A DNA stretch of 5,999 bases from Verrucomicrobiota bacterium (GTDB lineage Bacteria; Verrucomicrobiota; Verrucomicrobiia; Limisphaerales; UBA9464). Position 1 is the first letter of the stretch. Each line of letters opens with the position of its first letter. This document shows, piece by piece, positions 5,964-5,999 of the stretch. The translations under genes were made by a program, and so were the position numbers. The stretch lies in assembly GCA_947454295.1 (NCBI GenBank), contig CANGMO010000159.1, positions 1 through 5,999 of the forward strand, in the 5' to 3' direction. Below the pieces are notes generated by a model. It ran no database searches and had not been told where the DNA came from. It saw only the letters and a list, made by a program, of their open reading frames with translations.

Positions 5964-5999
5964 GTGACCAAACCGCTCGCCGTTGTCTTTTACGAGTCC
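5964..5999 (+). CDS. Possible start of a gene running off the right edge
   Basis: GTG at 5964 opens a frame of 12 codons with no stop to the window end, reading MTKPLAVVFYES. A short polar start followed by a hydrophobic beta-strand-like run is a common beginning for a cytoplasmic alpha/beta protein. It would be divergent from hisA with a 77-base spacer (5887-5963) that contains an AT-rich patch near 5918-5928. No Shine-Dalgarno sequence is visible. Twelve codons are too few to name a family or to be sure that it is a gene. Confidence 0.35.
   Translation, partial: MTKPLAVVFYES

Noticed and set aside
1..5999. Mobile element, CRISPR array, tRNA or phage genes
   Set aside because: I found no regular repeats, no terminal inverted repeats with a transposase frame and no tRNA-like cloverleaf. 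The genes are ordinary chromosomal ones.

Overview
The window is a GC-rich, gene-dense piece of bacterial chromosome. The gene content fits Verrucomicrobiota best. The evidence is a eukaryote-type HisA in a bacterial setting, a secreted protease with a PEP-CTERM-like tail, and a sodium:solute symporter of a type common in Verrucomicrobiota, Planctomycetota and Bacteroidota. This placement is inferred from gene flavour, not from a marker-gene comparison. I see no mobile element, CRISPR array, tRNA or rRNA.

Layout from left to right. Positions 2-646 (+) hold the C-terminal half of lysA (diaminopimelate decarboxylase, last step of lysine synthesis), followed by a strong intrinsic terminator at 678-714. 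A promoter-like sequence at 748-776 then leads into pyrH (UMP kinase, 787-1524), and frr (ribosome recycling factor, 1563-2123) follows 38 bases later. pyrH-frr is a classic conserved pair, but its usual upstream partners rpsB-tsf are absent here. Convergent to frr is a trypsin-like serine protease gene (2147-3130, minus) whose product has an N-terminal export signal, a complete His-Asp-Ser triad and a C-terminal sorting tail.

A 152-base divergent spacer (3131-3282) separates the protease from a large sodium:solute symporter gene (3283-5082, +). The spacer contains a nested inverted repeat at 3154-3179 that looks like an operator. Convergent to the symporter, 12 bases away, is a HisA-family isomerase of the yeast HIS6/plant HISN3 type (5095-5886, minus). 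The last 36 bases may be the first 12 codons of another plus-strand gene.

Functionally the window combines housekeeping genes (lysine, UMP, translation recycling, histidine) with two accessory genes (exported protease, transporter). I see no sign that these form a novel multi-gene system. The points most worth a second look are the eukaryote-type HisA, the inverted repeat in the protease/symporter spacer, and the terminator-promoter-short-leader arrangement before pyrH, which decides the pyrH start.
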